A stretch of 64,000 bases of DNA from Raphanus sativus (taxonomy: Eukaryota > Streptophyta > Magnoliopsida > Brassicales > Brassicaceae), in assembly GCF_000801105.2 (NCBI RefSeq), contig NC_079511.1, forward strand, positions 13,942,784 through 14,006,783, given 5' to 3'. Position 1 is the first letter of the stretch. Every line of letters begins with the position of its first letter. Made by a program: the position numbers and the translations under genes. A model generated the notes under the pieces. The model did no database searches. It saw only the letters and a list, made by a program, of their open reading frames with translations, and had not been told where the DNA came from. Shown here piece after piece: positions 13,701 to 25,580 of this stretch.

Positions 13701-14380
13701 TCGTTGCCCTTCAGGTTTCAAAGGAGATGGTCTTAAATGTGAAGGTGAAAACTTTTCACCCACTATAATGTTATATTATTTCATGTTGTTTTCTTGAACT
13801 GACTCATCTTTGGCTCTGTATACATTATATATCTACTAGACATTGATGAATGTAAGGAGAAATCAGCATGCCAATGTGATGGATGCAAGTGTAACAACAA
13901 ATGGGGAAGCTTCGAATGCAAATGCTCTGGCAATCGTCTATACATGAAAGAACAAGACACTTGTATTGGTAAATGTCAGAAACAAACAATCATGATCTAT
14001 AACCTTAATCGTATTCTTATTTTGTTTTTGTTTTTTTTTTTCTTCGCAGAGAAAAGCGGATCAGGAATTGGATGGTTCTTTACATTTGTGATTCTAGCTA
14101 CAGTCGGAAGTATCTGTGTAGGTGGTTACGTGTTCTACAAGTATCGTCTCAGGGTATGTTTATACACGTTTGCTTCTCTTATTGAATCGTTAAACTCATT
14201 GTTATCATGAATCTCTCTGATGATAATTCTTTTTCTATGTCAAAAACACCAAAATGCCAGTCTTACATGGATTCAGAAATTATGGCGATTATGTCTCAGT
14301 ACATGCCATTGGAGAGCCAAAACACTACCGATCCAACGACTGGTGAATCTCAACAGCTGAGATTAACTTCTGCAGCCTAA
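10735..14380 (+). CDS. VSR6: Vacuolar sorting receptor, VSR6/BP80-like
   Basis: Type I membrane receptor that binds vacuolar cargo in the Golgi/prevacuolar route. Eleven exons join in frame to 629 residues: 10735-11029, 11644-12336, 12413-12571, 12664-12747, 12831-12907, 12998-13079, 13174-13256, 13681-13744, 13840-13968, 14050-14153 and 14261-14380. Residues 1-25 are a signal peptide (..VINGVFGRF). A protease-associated lumenal domain follows, then the VSR-specific cysteine-rich region ([18 protein letters not shown]). EGF-like repeats come next, the last starting DIDECK, a calcium-binding type. The membrane helix is at about 564-586. The cytosolic tail carries YMPL at 604-607, the tyrosine sorting signal typical of the family. 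All introns are GT-AG. The match from memory is At1g30900. Intron 7 carries a fold-back repeat. Confidence 0.95.
13289..13621. repeat. Fold-back inverted repeat inside receptor intron 7
   Basis: The two halves of this 333-base segment are near-complementary. GTGACAA at the left end pairs with TTGTCAC at the right. Longer matching blocks inside include the pair around CTCACAGC.CT....TACCGACC and the pair around ACTAACTCCATAATTAGGTT. Each arm contains a sequence close to a tRNA-type B box, GGTTCGAACC in one orientation. The loop lies near 13435-13460. It lies wholly within the intron between exons 7 and 8 of the sorting receptor. It is best described as a fold-back MITE; no clear target duplication was found. 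Confidence 0.75.
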
Positions 14381-15977
14381 AAATTCAATTTTCACTTTTG
14401 TTTAAGAGCTAATTTGTTGTTGCGTCAACCCCAAGGAAAGTCTTTAAAAAAAAGCTAAAGAAAAAAATTATTTTCGTCTTTACTTCTTTCCTATTGTTTA
14501 TCCTGAAAAACGATTTCGTTTTTGGTGATTTTTACCCTTTCCCTACTCTTTTCGTTGTTGTAGATAAACATATGCTTAAGATCTTTATAGGGTTACATTT
14601 TGAAAGGAAGTTTGCATTGTAAATTACTGAATGAATTGGTTGGGGCTTTGGTTATAAATGAAACAGAGTATGTTTTTTTTTGTCATGAATAAATTTTGAT
14701 GTTTCAAATCGAAGGAACTAAGTAATTTGAGATCAGATATGAGATTACGTTCGTAATTGCTGCAAGGAGAACGCTAGAGAGAAAAGAGAGATAGAGAATG
14801 TTTTAAGTCTTGTGTGTGACTCTGGAAGTTTTTGTTTTTTTTTTTCCATTTCTTAGTCTGATTTTATCTGAAAGAAAATGTCATGTTTACTAACGAGCTT
14901 ATGTGTTTGGCTGTCATGTTGAATGTTGCTTACTCCTGAGACTAGACCTAGTAGATCCAAATTATGCCCCAGGTTTGTTCTCAGATCAGTCACATAAAAG
15001 AAAACAAGAATCATATTCAGTTTCTATATTTTAGGTTTTGCTCTAAATAGTATCATAAAGTTTTACACACTTCTCTTGATTCCCTGAATAAGCTTCTCAA
15101 GGAGCCAATTGAGACTGAGGAATTACATGTCACACTCTGAGGATTGGAATAATCTTACGGAATCTATCGCTCGGAGGCGGCTGGTTAAGTCAAAACTCAG
15201 GATAACTTAATCCCAAAAGACACAGGCTTACAAGGACTGAAACTGAAATAGGAGGGGGAGTACATGAGAGATCAAGACGCCCTTAATTTACTAAAACAAG
15301 TATAGAGGCTCTCTTCTTTGCAGTGATTTGTGTATATTATTATGGGCAGGGAATTTGTTTCTTGTTAACAATATTGATTCTTGTATATGTCCTATTTTTA
15401 AGAATCTGTGAAGCACATGTGCATGTGCATTTTGAGTTACAAATTATCATAAAACATGTTTGTGTTGACACATTAACATGGTCAGAGTCTCATGTGGATA
15501 TAGTTTTTATGATGATAAATAGGAATTCGCAACCAAAACTTGAGCAAATTGAAGCTAATTCCTACATCACCACATGAGTAAATCATATGAAGATGCTTTA
15601 TTTCATGTTATGATTCTCTGGGTGCCTGATACAGATATGATGTTAAAAAAAATTCTAGTTGTTTTTCAACAATATTTTATTATCTAATATACATATTCCA
15701 CGGTTCTTAATCCACAAACTATATACTTGTGTTTTCACATAATCACACACTATCCATATTTCAAACAATAAACTGTCAATGGCTATGTTGTTACTGTTTC
15801 TAAAGTTTGATAAAATCAGACAAACTAATCCTGTCTGTTTGTATAAGATTATATTTCTAAAATCTTTTGACAAACATCAAAATATACAGACAGATATCAA
15901 AATCGTGTACAAACGATTCTGTAAACCAATCAAAACTCAAAAAAAAAAAAAAAACTAAAGGTCTTCAGAGAAGGGTT
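14381..15977. other. Intergenic region between convergent genes
   Basis: The 3' flanks of the sorting receptor (+) and the Era-like GTPase (-) meet here. No gene was recognised. Small open frames at 15323-15577 and 15655-15873 have no domain or codon support. Confidence 0.45.
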
Positions 15978-17814
15978 TCACTTGAGCAACACTTTGAGAA
16001 TGAGATGAACTTTGCGGTTCATTATTCTCCTAAGTTCTTCATTTGCCTCTATTCCTATCCTCCTGCAAGATCAGTAAAAGATCAGTCATGAGTTTAGTTC
16101 AAAGAGCTGAACGAGCAAGTGATCTTGTTTGCTCTTACCCGATTTTAGCGCCTCCCTTGCCAACGAGAATCTTGCGTTGGCTAAGTTTAGGAGTGATGAG
16201 ATGCTGTTCAATCCTCAGAGACCCGTCTCGCTGCTCTCTCCAGTCCACTAGACGGTGCTCCACACCATACGGTACTTCCTATGGTTTGTTCACAGTCGTG
16301 TAGTTTAGAAACCGATATGCAAGTAGAGGTTAGACTATTATTACTATTATTACCTGATGAACATGGTCTAGTAATCTCTCCCTAACAACTTCAAGAGAGA
16401 TGTTCTTCATGACTTCTTCACTCATGGTGAATGGATCTTCCTCCCATGGCTTCTTTACTGCCTGGTCCATTAAATACTGGCTAAGATCCTTAACTCCGGA
16501 TCCCTTGAGCCCTGATATCATGAAGTACCTAAAAAGTATATTTTCAGTTGCAAATTCAAGAGACTTCCCTGTTAAAATGAATCTATGTACCTTTCATATG
16601 CAGGGAGATTCTGGAACTCCTCAGCAACCTTTAACAGATCTTTCTTCTTCTCAACCAAATCAACTTTGTTCATACATAAAATGCGCTTTTGTTTCGGATT
16701 TGCTTCCTCTCCCATGTATGTGATCAAGCGTACAACTCTTGAATCCGGACTACAGAAAACATAATATTTTAAGTTTGAATGAACTATATGCCCATTAAAT
16801 TACGGTTCTAATCCTTGAACATAATCTCGGTGATGAGATTCTAACTGATGCACTTAACTAGACTAGCTTTAAGTTACTAGATAGCTTTGTAAAGAAAAAA
16901 ACAGATAAAAAGTAGTAAAAGAAAGGAGTCAGTTACCAAGTGAGATGCCTGTGGACATCAAACATAACAATGAGGACATCAAAAAGGTCAACAGAAGTCC
17001 AAGCATTTTGAACACGAGCCTTGATGTCTTTGTAACCATATCCGCTTTTCTTCAACATTAAACCCGGTGTATCAAAGAAACACTGCAATGTTGTTTCATA
17101 CAAACAATATTCAATATCTTTCAATCCACAAATGATTTGTATTTAACAGCAAAAGGAAAAAAAAAAAAAAAGAACTTACAACTTGTGTATCTCCTTTGGT
17201 CAATACTCCCAACACTTCATGAGTAGTCGTGTTGGTCTTCCGTGAAGCAGCTGCAACCTTTGTTCCCACCTGCACATTAAGCAAAGACATAAACACACAA
17301 TGTCTTAAACAAAGATGGAAACTTTTTTTTCAATAAAACGAACCATGAAGTTCGTGAGGGATGATTTGCCGGCGTTCGGTGGACCGATGATGCCGACATT
17401 AAGAGACTTCTGATCTTCTTCACGAACCTCGCCTTCGCCGAGCTCGTCATCAGCTGACTCAAGCGCCGCCTCCAAGAGAGCCTTCGCTAGGATCCTCGAC
17501 CGATCAACACTCTCTTCTTCGGAACTATCTTCTTCTTCTTCATCGGAGCTCTGTTTCAATTGACCCTTCTCTTCCGGAAACAGCTCCTTCTGTACCCTTT
17601 CTCTGTACCCTTTATCCCAATTAGGTTGCTTTGGCTTTTTCAAAGGATCAGGGACTGAGTATTGGCTGCTGTCGAAAACAGAGTCTCCGGTGGGATCGTC
17701 TAGGTTCGGCTGCGCCGAGTAGAACCTGCGGAGGAAGGTGTGAGGGAGATAATGGGGTTTAGAGCGAGGGGACGTCGTGGAGATTAGAACTCGTAGGGAT
17801 CTAAAAGCTTTCAT
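15978..17814 (-). CDS. ERG: Era-like GTPase, mitochondrial (ERG type)
   Basis: GTPase of the Era family, which binds small-subunit ribosomal RNA and aids 30S-type subunit assembly; this one is predicted to be mitochondrial. Seven exons (17814-17344, 17269-17180, 17082-16937, 16749-16591, 16528-16354, 16278-16139, 16062-15978) give 421 residues. The first 35 residues are Arg/Ser-rich without acids, like a mitochondrial presequence. An acidic linker (EEEEDSSEEE) precedes the G domain. The G motifs are GPPNAGKS (144-151), a Thr cluster near 170 (G2), DTPG (191-194), NKVD (263-266) and SGLKG (G5, 294-298). The C-terminal KH domain shows the GKGG loop at 387-390. All splice sites are GT-AG. From memory it corresponds to At1g30960. 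The name follows the Antirrhinum ERG gene. Confidence 0.92.
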
Positions 17815-18422
17815 CTTTTGTCAACAATGGCCAAGGAAGGAGCGATTGACGAAATGAGGAGGAGAGGGAGGGGATCGAGTCGAGGGTTTTAGAGAGTTTT
17901 TCTTTACTTCCTTCACCCAAAGACTTCGTTTTTTTAGGAGAGAGTGGTGAGAAAGTAATTCGATATTACAGATAGCAGCCCCCTTCTGTTTCACTAAAAT
18001 GCATTTTGCACTCCCAACTTTGCGTTTGATACATTCGAGTCAATTTCGAGTTTCAATTAGGAGTTGGACGTTCGGGTATCCATTCAAATCAGGTTCATAT
18101 CTGTTCGGGTTTTGGATTTTCACAGTTAAAAATTCCAGTCCAATTTGGATATTTATAGATTTTGGTTCAAGATTGGTGGGGTCGGATAATCCGTTAAAAG
18201 TATTTTGAATTTTTTTTACAATTCTAAATAATTTAAGTTTCTCAAAATTTAAAAATAAAAATAATATATAACATATAAATTTGCGCAATGTATGGCCAAA
18301 TACCTAAATTTAAAATAAAATTGGTTTGATTTAAATATTTGGATAGAAAATCAGTATATATTTTAAATACTTTTGATGTTTTTATGTATTGTTTAAATAC
18401 TTTAAATATTTAATTTTGACTA
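17815..18422. other. GTPase promoter and a TTCGG-rich repeat fragment
   Basis: The first 150 bases are the 5' flank of the Era-like gene on the other strand. From about 18050 to 18190 the sequence has runs related to TTCGGGT and GGATTTT, the same family as the CCGAA-rich hAT-like elements elsewhere in the window. Similar sequence resumes at 21650-21810, after the Helitron, so the Helitron probably inserted into a copy of that element. Confidence 0.45.
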
Positions 18423-21400
18423 TCTATTTATATAAAGTACACTTCTTTCTCTCCTGGGCGCGCCACGTCGGATTCCATGTCATCAATTCGCTCTTCCTCC
18501 AGCCGACACGTGTTAAACGCTCCGTTTCATTAATAGAGTTGTGCATTTTGTTTGGGCTTATTTGTATATCAGGCTTTTTGTCGTTTCCGCTATTAGGGTT
18601 AGACCGTGTTCTTCTTTGCCGCTCCAGAACTTTGATTAGGTCTCCTTGATTGCTCTTTCATCTTCTTCTTCAGAGAAATAAACAATACCAGTTACAGATA
18701 ATCATCTTAAACCCCTCCATTACTCTCTCTCACACACGATCTATATCCAATGAGATTTTTAGATCTGCAGACTTATCTATAAAAAAGGCATGATTTCCTC
18801 TGATAATCATCCTCTCAATCTTTAAAGCTAACCAGTATACTAATTCTGTGAAATATGGCTAACGTTTCAGTCTTCTTCTCCGATTTGCAGACCGGCTGCT
18901 CCTCCTCCGCTGTTCAAGTCCGTTTGCTACGTTTATGGGAGGCTAGGAATGTCCGCCGTGGTGGAGAGCTCATGTGATTGGATGAGCTCCGACATCCGCC
19001 TTTTTGTTCATAAATGGAGTCTTTCACCGGTTAGTTCTTTAGTTATTTCCACTGTCCTGAATCCATAGTACAGAGTCAGGTTAGAGCAATATTCTTTAGA
19101 CATTTCTGCCGTCTTGAATCAGTATTACAAATTATTTTTTCATTTGAAAGGTTTTCATATTTATGTTTTAGAAGTTTGTCTATTAATTATTTAGACGTTT
19201 CCGTCTTCAATCGGTACTGCAATTTTTTTTTTCATTTGTAAAGTTTTTGTTAAACATTTTCCAGTCATATATTTTACAAAGTTTGATGATTGTTGTTTCT
19301 CTTCCACGTATTTTCAGGCGACCATGATGCTGGCAACCGTGAATGTCAACCGGCTTGCGACTCACAAGCCTCATCTGAAAGCGTGTTTGGTTTATTCCTT
19401 GACCGAGATTGAATTATCGTCTATCTGACTCTTCCCTGCGAATCCGTTTTAACGACTCAACCTCTTTCAATGAAGTTACCGGACCGGCTGCTCTGATAGC
19501 TATTGAATCTTTCCGGTTCCGTAATCACAGTGACTTGATCGCAACATAAACACTCAGCTCTCAGGTAATGCTTCTCTTATCTGATCTTTAAAATATAGAT
19601 TCGATATGTAATAATTTCTTTCGACAGACCTCGCTGGCGAGGTAACTGCACGGATCCTCCTCAGGACAAGAATTTTGTTATGGCGACCATAAAGATGGAC
19701 AAGTAAGTTATTTGAAGTTAGTTATTTAAACAAAAATAACAAATAATTTAGTTGCAGGGGAGAGTTTTTTTCAACAGGCAACTTCTTGGGAATCGTTGGC
19801 TTTATATATTCATTTTTTTCTACGAGGTTCCAAATGTATATCGCTAAGCCTAACAACTTATATTCAATTACGCAGGTTGGTCGTACAAAACTTTGGCTTA
19901 CACCAGCAGCTCCACTGCTATGGGGCTATGCCAAAGTGGAATCCACGAGCATAACAGAGCTCAGCTATTTTCATGCCTGCTCCCTCACAGGTATGTATAC
20001 CAGCTTTATAATATTTAACACCGAATGTTCGTAATTTTTGGTTTTCCAACAATGAAGGAAATTGATTTCATCTGTACCAGAAGATTGACTGAAATCAAGA
20101 GGGACAAGGGCTGGTGCTATGTTTCCTGCTCGAACTGTGCGAAGAAACTTCAAAGCACTGTCTCATCTTTCACATGTCTGTCTTTCAACAATACTAACGC
20201 TGTTGTTGCCTCCGGTACGTACAAATTATTGGCAGATAATTCATTTATATTTAACTTGCTGTCCTAACACAAAATCATCTTTGTGATTTGATACATGTTT
20301 TCTGTCCGCTAGATACCGTGTGGAGATGTCCGTTGCAAATGAAACCGGTTAAGCTTTGTTTGTTTGTTTCGATGGGATAATGACTAAATTGCACAACATG
20401 AGAGCCTATGAAGCTGGTCATCTTTTGGTAAGTATTTTATCAACTTACATTCTTTTTTGTGCTGGCTACTTATTCATACAGTTGCATTGAACTACTGTTC
20501 ACTCAGGCCGGTGATGGTGTCAACGCGGAGGAAACTCATGCCCCTCCCTTTTTCATATCACATGGGAGGCAAGACCTACACGTTTTAGATGAGGGTGAGC
20601 TCAGACAAATTTTCAGCAAATCATCAGATCCTTACCATCTCACGCATCCTCAGTGAGCGTGAACGTTAGCCACAACCTGCCATCCTTGATAATGTAAGAT
20701 TTATGCATTTTCCAGTAACATAGCTCGGTAAGAAGATGTATATAGATTTTTCTGGTTTTATTAGGGAGGCGACAATGACAATGGAGTTGACAACTCTGGT
20801 GCCAACTCCATTCCTGCTATTAAGGTGGAAGGTGCTGAGATGGTGTCCTTACTTTGCCCCTGCTGAGACCTCTCAATATTGCCGTTGCAAATATGTATGA
20901 GCAAGGTAATTACCTGTTCAGAGTCCTTAAACTGGTAGTAGGTGACCATGATGAAGGTATGGAGATTCTTGACTTTTTTGAATGGAAAAACAACACTGGT
21001 GCCATTGGCAAGCTCTGGAGGCAATTGAAGATTCGTAAGTGTCCATCGTTGATCTCTTGGGCTTAGATAGTTGAATAAATACTTACTGTGCGAAGGGCCC
21101 AGTAATTCAAGACTCAATTTTATTCTTTACTCAAACAGGTAACAATGTAAAATGACACAGTTTGTGTACATCATTTCAAGCTTCAACATTCTGTTATTAT
21201 GTCTATATAGGTTCTCACAAATACTTGAACAAATGACTCATTTTATTATGTTTACTCAAAACGATGCATTCATCCCACCAGCACATAAAACATTACATTA
21301 TATATAATTTACCGACAACTCACAAACAAACACAGACAACTCGCAACACCATCACAATCAAAACATTATTTTACCGATACATCAATTTTAAAGTATGTCA

Positions 21401-21589
21401 AGAACTTCCAGAATTTCACCTGTAGTTAAACTATCACCTACTTATCATATTCCAAATTGAATCAAACGATAACTCAAAAAACAAATGTAAAAAAATATAA
21501 AAAATAACAAAAACACTGTTTATTAAATATATACACCGTTGAAATTATTTTTAAAAGTATATCCCGCCCGAAGGGCGGGTCGGCCCTAG
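18423..21589 (+). mobile_element. Helitron carrying an RPA1-like pseudogene
   Basis: The 5' end reads TCTATTTATATAAAGTACAC after an A, the usual Helitron start (host A before TC). The 3' end at 21563-21589 has the hairpin CCCGCCC GAA GGGCGGG followed within a few bases by CTAG, with host T at 21590. These are the hallmark features of plant Helitron termini. The body holds a decayed RPA1-like gene, a usual passenger of plant Helitrons. No Rep/helicase frame is seen, so this copy is non-autonomous. Confidence 0.75.
18855..20870 (+). pseudogene. RPA70-like single-strand DNA-binding pseudogene
   Basis: Fragments of a replication protein A large-subunit-like OB-fold protein lie in exon-like blocks. 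The block near 18855 gives VQVRLLRLWEARNVRRGGEL. The next, near 19324, gives MMLATVNVNRLATHKPHLK. The one near 19876 gives VGRTKLWLTPAAPLLWGYAK. The block near 20058 gives GWCYVSCSNCAKKLQ and TCLSF, a zinc ribbon. The block near 20311 resembles RYRVEMSVANETG. Damage is clear. A stop interrupts the first block soon after GELM. One of the four zinc-ribbon cysteines is replaced by Phe (TCLSF where TCLSC is expected). A stop also follows ANETG. It lies inside the Helitron and belongs to it. Confidence 0.75.
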
Positions 21590-22217
21590 TTTTATATATT
21601 TTCAAATATTTTTGGAAAACTTTAGAATATCTTATATATTTTAGATAACTTTTGGATACAACTTTCAACTATATAAATCTAGATACCCGGAATATTTCAG
21701 TACTGGATTTTTAGGTACTAAAATTTTGAATTCGTTAGGATATTCAGAGGATCGGATTGGATTTGGTTTGACTAATCAATGGTTAATTGGATTCAGAATT
21801 TTAGCCAGGCCCTAGTCTGGATATCAAAAGTTCTCTCAAGCTGAGAATGTAGTTGCAGTTGCATTTATAGGTTGTTGTAAAGAAAACTTTTTACTTTTTA
21901 CTAGACAATAAACATGATTTAAACATTTTTGGCTGAATCTGTATGTTTTAAATAGTCAGAGGAAAGGAAAACAGAACTAAGTTCTTCCTCCAAGTCTCCA
22001 GTAAGAGATTTAAAATAATGACTAAGCCTTTGCTACAAAAACATCTCTGAGATCTCTAAAACAATGCAATGGTCACTGACAATACAACATATAAGATAGG
22101 AATCAACTCAAAATTCAGATCACAAGTTCAGCTTCTGTAAATGTGAGTCAAAACGAAACACCATCATCATCTCTTTTCTTGGTTTGGTTTCCTCGACTCA
22201 TGTTTGGTGCCAAAACT
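21590..22217. other. Repeat remnant and SUF4 3' flank
   Basis: From 21650 to 21815 the sequence (CCGGAATATTTC, GATCGGATTGGATTTGG, ending GCCAGGCCCT) looks like the distal part of the CCGAA-rich element split by the Helitron. The remainder is the 3' flank of SUF4. Confidence 0.45.
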
Positions 22218-24496
22218 CTAAAACGCCATCCGTCCAGCGAGCCTACTCTCTGATATACGTCTGTCTATGGCTGCATTTATCGAGTTCATCTGCCACCATT
22301 TCAAGAAACAGCAGACATGGTTCTGAGTAAACAAAAAGTTGCATGCTTTTAAAGAGAGGCTACTAAAGAATTTTCTTTTCTTATTATTCCTGAGACTGTG
22401 GTTGCGCAAAGCTATCAAACTTTGCAAACTTGAATGAAATAAAAGAAGCTGACCTGGTTTGATACCAAACCTGATTGAGTGTGATCTTGTGGAACCAATC
22501 ACCACAATTTCATTTAATACAAGATCAGAGCAAATAAGATAGATAATGAAGATCGAGCAGATACAACACACAGTTTTCTCTACTACTTGTTGCAAGTACA
22601 ACTACACAAGCCTATGTCCTTATTCTCATATTCTAAAGGAAGCAATTATTAACTGAAACTATAGAAGGGTACCTCTTAGCACAGAAACAATAAGCTCTGG
22701 AGTTAAGGAAAAAAGGCATCAATAGAGCCTACCGAATGGGTTAGAAGGGTAAAGCAAACACTCCTTTAACTTGAAAATCAGAACTTACCTGGCTTGTTTC
22801 ATCATGGACTTTGTACTTCGGTAAGGACATTCTTCTTTCCTCCTGTAAATACAGACACATAGAGTCAGATTATAAAAAAAAAAACAAATGATTCGTTAAT
22901 GAATGACACTAGTAGAACTGAACAGGTGTAGGAAGGAAACTAACCATGGACATGGCTTCATCATCCCATACAAGATAGACCTCATTAGGCTGAGAGCTAG
23001 GAGCTTTATTTGCAATCACAGGAGGTGGACCAATTGAAGGACCACTAGTGTTTGGACCAGAAGCATACGAATGAGAATTATTCCCACCCACTGCAACACA
23101 AACATTAAAAGAGCGATTTAAAAGAGCTGAGTCAAATGCAAGGAACTGATTCTAAGAGCTAAAGACTGAACCTGGAAATGAGTTGTTAGGCGGATACGGA
23201 TTTGCTGATCCTACGGTGGCATTGGCATTAGGCAGTTGCTGAGCAGAAAACGGTGAAGCTTGAGAAGGGGTGATGCTATTCACAACAGGGAACAGAGGCT
23301 GAGAAACCGGCATAGCGGGAGATGATGGTTGAATCCCAGGAGGAGCAGGAGATGATGTTGGCATATTCATCCCCATACCATGAACAGGAAAGAGTTGTGG
23401 TGGTCGATACCCTAAATGAGGAGGCGGAGGAGCAGTTCCCGGTGGATTCTGTGGATACCACTGTTGTGGACGGGGAGGAGGAGGAGGCATAGGCCATCCA
23501 GGACCAGCAGGACGCATAGGAGGACCAGGATAATACCTGTTGACACAAAATTATTTAACATACGGAACCCAAAGTAGAACGGTTCTAAGGAAACATCACT
23601 TAGCATGGATCAGATACTAAAGACAACAAAGACAACACCTGACTATCTTACAAGTCAGGGAAAGAGAAGGAATATAGTTTACATACATAGGTCGCGCAGG
23701 AACAGCACCAGGCACTTGTTGGGGTTGATAAACCATTCCGTATGGTCTAGGAACCGCAACACCAAGAGGGGCGGAAGGGATTTCAACTTTTGCAACTTTA
23801 GCTAGAGACTCTTCCTCTGCAGAAAAAGCCATAACGTCAGTTTCAAAAAAGGTATAAATGTGATAATGTAAACAATACAATCTCAAGCTCTAGTCTTTAC
23901 CTTCTTCTCCGTAGTGAGCAGCCAAGACATCAGGTGGGATGCCTTGCATTCCATATATCTCAATATCAGTTGAATCTCTACCTTCTTTCGAATTAGGTAC
24001 CCTTGTTGGAAAAAAAAAATATATTAAAAAACAATGTCATGACAAGAAGTCAACTAATCTTTCCCTAAACCCATCTTCCACATGCCTTAAAATTGAATGT
24101 CTTTAACCAAAATAAGCAAAGAAACAACAAATCAAAATCTATTAATCAAAAGAGTGTTCCTTTCAATAATTTTCATACATTAGGAGGGTTCATGATTAGA
24201 TTGGTATGAGATTAAACCAAACCCTGAAAGAGCTAACGCAATAAAGATTCAATTTTTCGAAGTTGCCAGTAAACATGCACATTCAAGAGGGAAGGAACAT
24301 ACTTGGTGACATTCTCTTTATGAACCTGGAGGACATGAATGACCATGCCGCTGGCTGTGGAGAGCTTCTTGTGGCAGACATGGCACTTGAAGTGTTTGGC
24401 TTTCTGGTGCTGGACAAGAATCTTCTCGTCGTCGAACTCTCTGTCGCAGTAATAGCACCACACCTTCTCCGTCGCTCTCTTCTTCTTCTTCCCCAT
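22218..24496 (-). CDS. SUF4: SUF4 zinc-finger flowering regulator
   Basis: Nuclear C2H2 protein that in Arabidopsis binds the FLC promoter and works with FRIGIDA to delay flowering. Seven exons (24496-24303, 24001-23901, 23816-23687, 23536-23172, 23090-22945, 22842-22789, 22289-22218) give 353 residues, against 367 in Arabidopsis from memory. Two zinc fingers lie at the start: C14, C17, H30, H35 and C38, C41, H54, H59, in the context [21 protein letters not shown] proline-rich low-complexity middle follows. The conserved tail contains [20 protein letters not shown] and ends [17 protein letters not shown]. The start at 24496 gives [11 protein letters not shown]; an upstream GTG is not used. 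All introns are GT-AG. It corresponds to At1g30970. Confidence 0.96.
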
Positions 24497-24690
24497 CACT
24501 CAAAAAAAGCCCTTTCTTCTTCCCCTCTCTAGTTTTCTCGGCTCTTGTCTCCTTCCTTCCGCTCTCGCTAGGGTTTCTATTCGGACAAAGGCGTTTTCTC
24601 GATTTCTTTTGCGATCTCACAGATTCTCTTGTCTGTCTTATGTTAACCCTTTTTTCTTTTCTTTTTTGTTATCTTCCGTTACTCTCTTTG

Positions 24691-24698
24691 TATTTATA
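24691..24698 (-). promoter_or_regulatory. Candidate TATA box for SUF4
   Basis: On the minus strand the sequence reads TATAAATA, about 195 bases upstream of the SUF4 start codon, which would leave a leader of roughly 165 bases. Confidence 0.45.
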
Positions 24699-24932
24699 GA
24701 AAAGGACCTTTCCTATGTAATTTTGCGTAAAATCCATATACTTTCAAAAATATATCTTTACCTCCATATATAATATATATATATCTAGTTTAATATCTAC
24801 ATCTTGCAGGGCATAAATATTATATATAAAAACTATTTTACATACTACTATTTATTTTACTTTTACATATTAAAAAACTAACAAAATAATAAATATATAT
24901 TAAATACTTGAAAATAATTAACTATTTATCTA

Positions 24933-25580
24933 TCTATACTATTATTTGCCAAGTGATTTTTCGCAACGGAGCTCTCACGTTAAAAGTTAGAGCGGTTAAT
25001 GTCGTTGTTACCCTTAATGAGTTTATATATAATTTATTATATAATTAAAAACGAAATTTACATTAATAATATTATATTTATATGTTATATTAGATTATAA
25101 GTTAATATTTTCCAAAGTAGAAAGATAACTCTTATATATGTATTTTGTTGTTATCTGAAAGTAATATTTTAAAAAAAATTAAAGCTAAAAAATGAATTCT
25201 AAGTTAATATTATTATATTTATATGTTATATTACATTATAATTTAATATTGTCAAATATAAAAGATAATTATTAGATATATTAAGTTGTTATCTGAAAAT
25301 AATATTTCTTTTTTAGTTTTAAGTTAATAATATTATATTTATATGTTATATTAGATTATAAATTAATATTTTCAAAAATATAATTCTTATATATATTTTT
25401 TAAATTCCAACACAATAATAAAATAATAAATTTATATATTTTTATGAATTTTTTATCATACATAAAAATGTGATGTTTAGTTTAATTTTTGAGAACATAA
25501 ATAATAACTTATTATTATTATTTGGAATTAATAAATATTTAAAATAAAATTATTTCCGCATGTGCGGGCAAACCACCTAG
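24933..25580 (+). mobile_element. Small non-autonomous Helitron
   Basis: The 5' end is TCTATACTATTATTTGCCAA after an A. The 3' end has the hairpin CCGCA TG TGCGG followed by GCAAACCACCTAG, with T at 25581. The interior is AT-rich, non-coding and partly made of direct repeats built on TTATATTTATATGTTATATTA (first near 25070, again near 25210 and 25330). Confidence 0.75.

Noticed and set aside
23276..23606. Alternative minus-strand frames within SUF4 exon 4
   Set aside because: Shadow frames of the proline-rich exon; the family protein matches the third frame.
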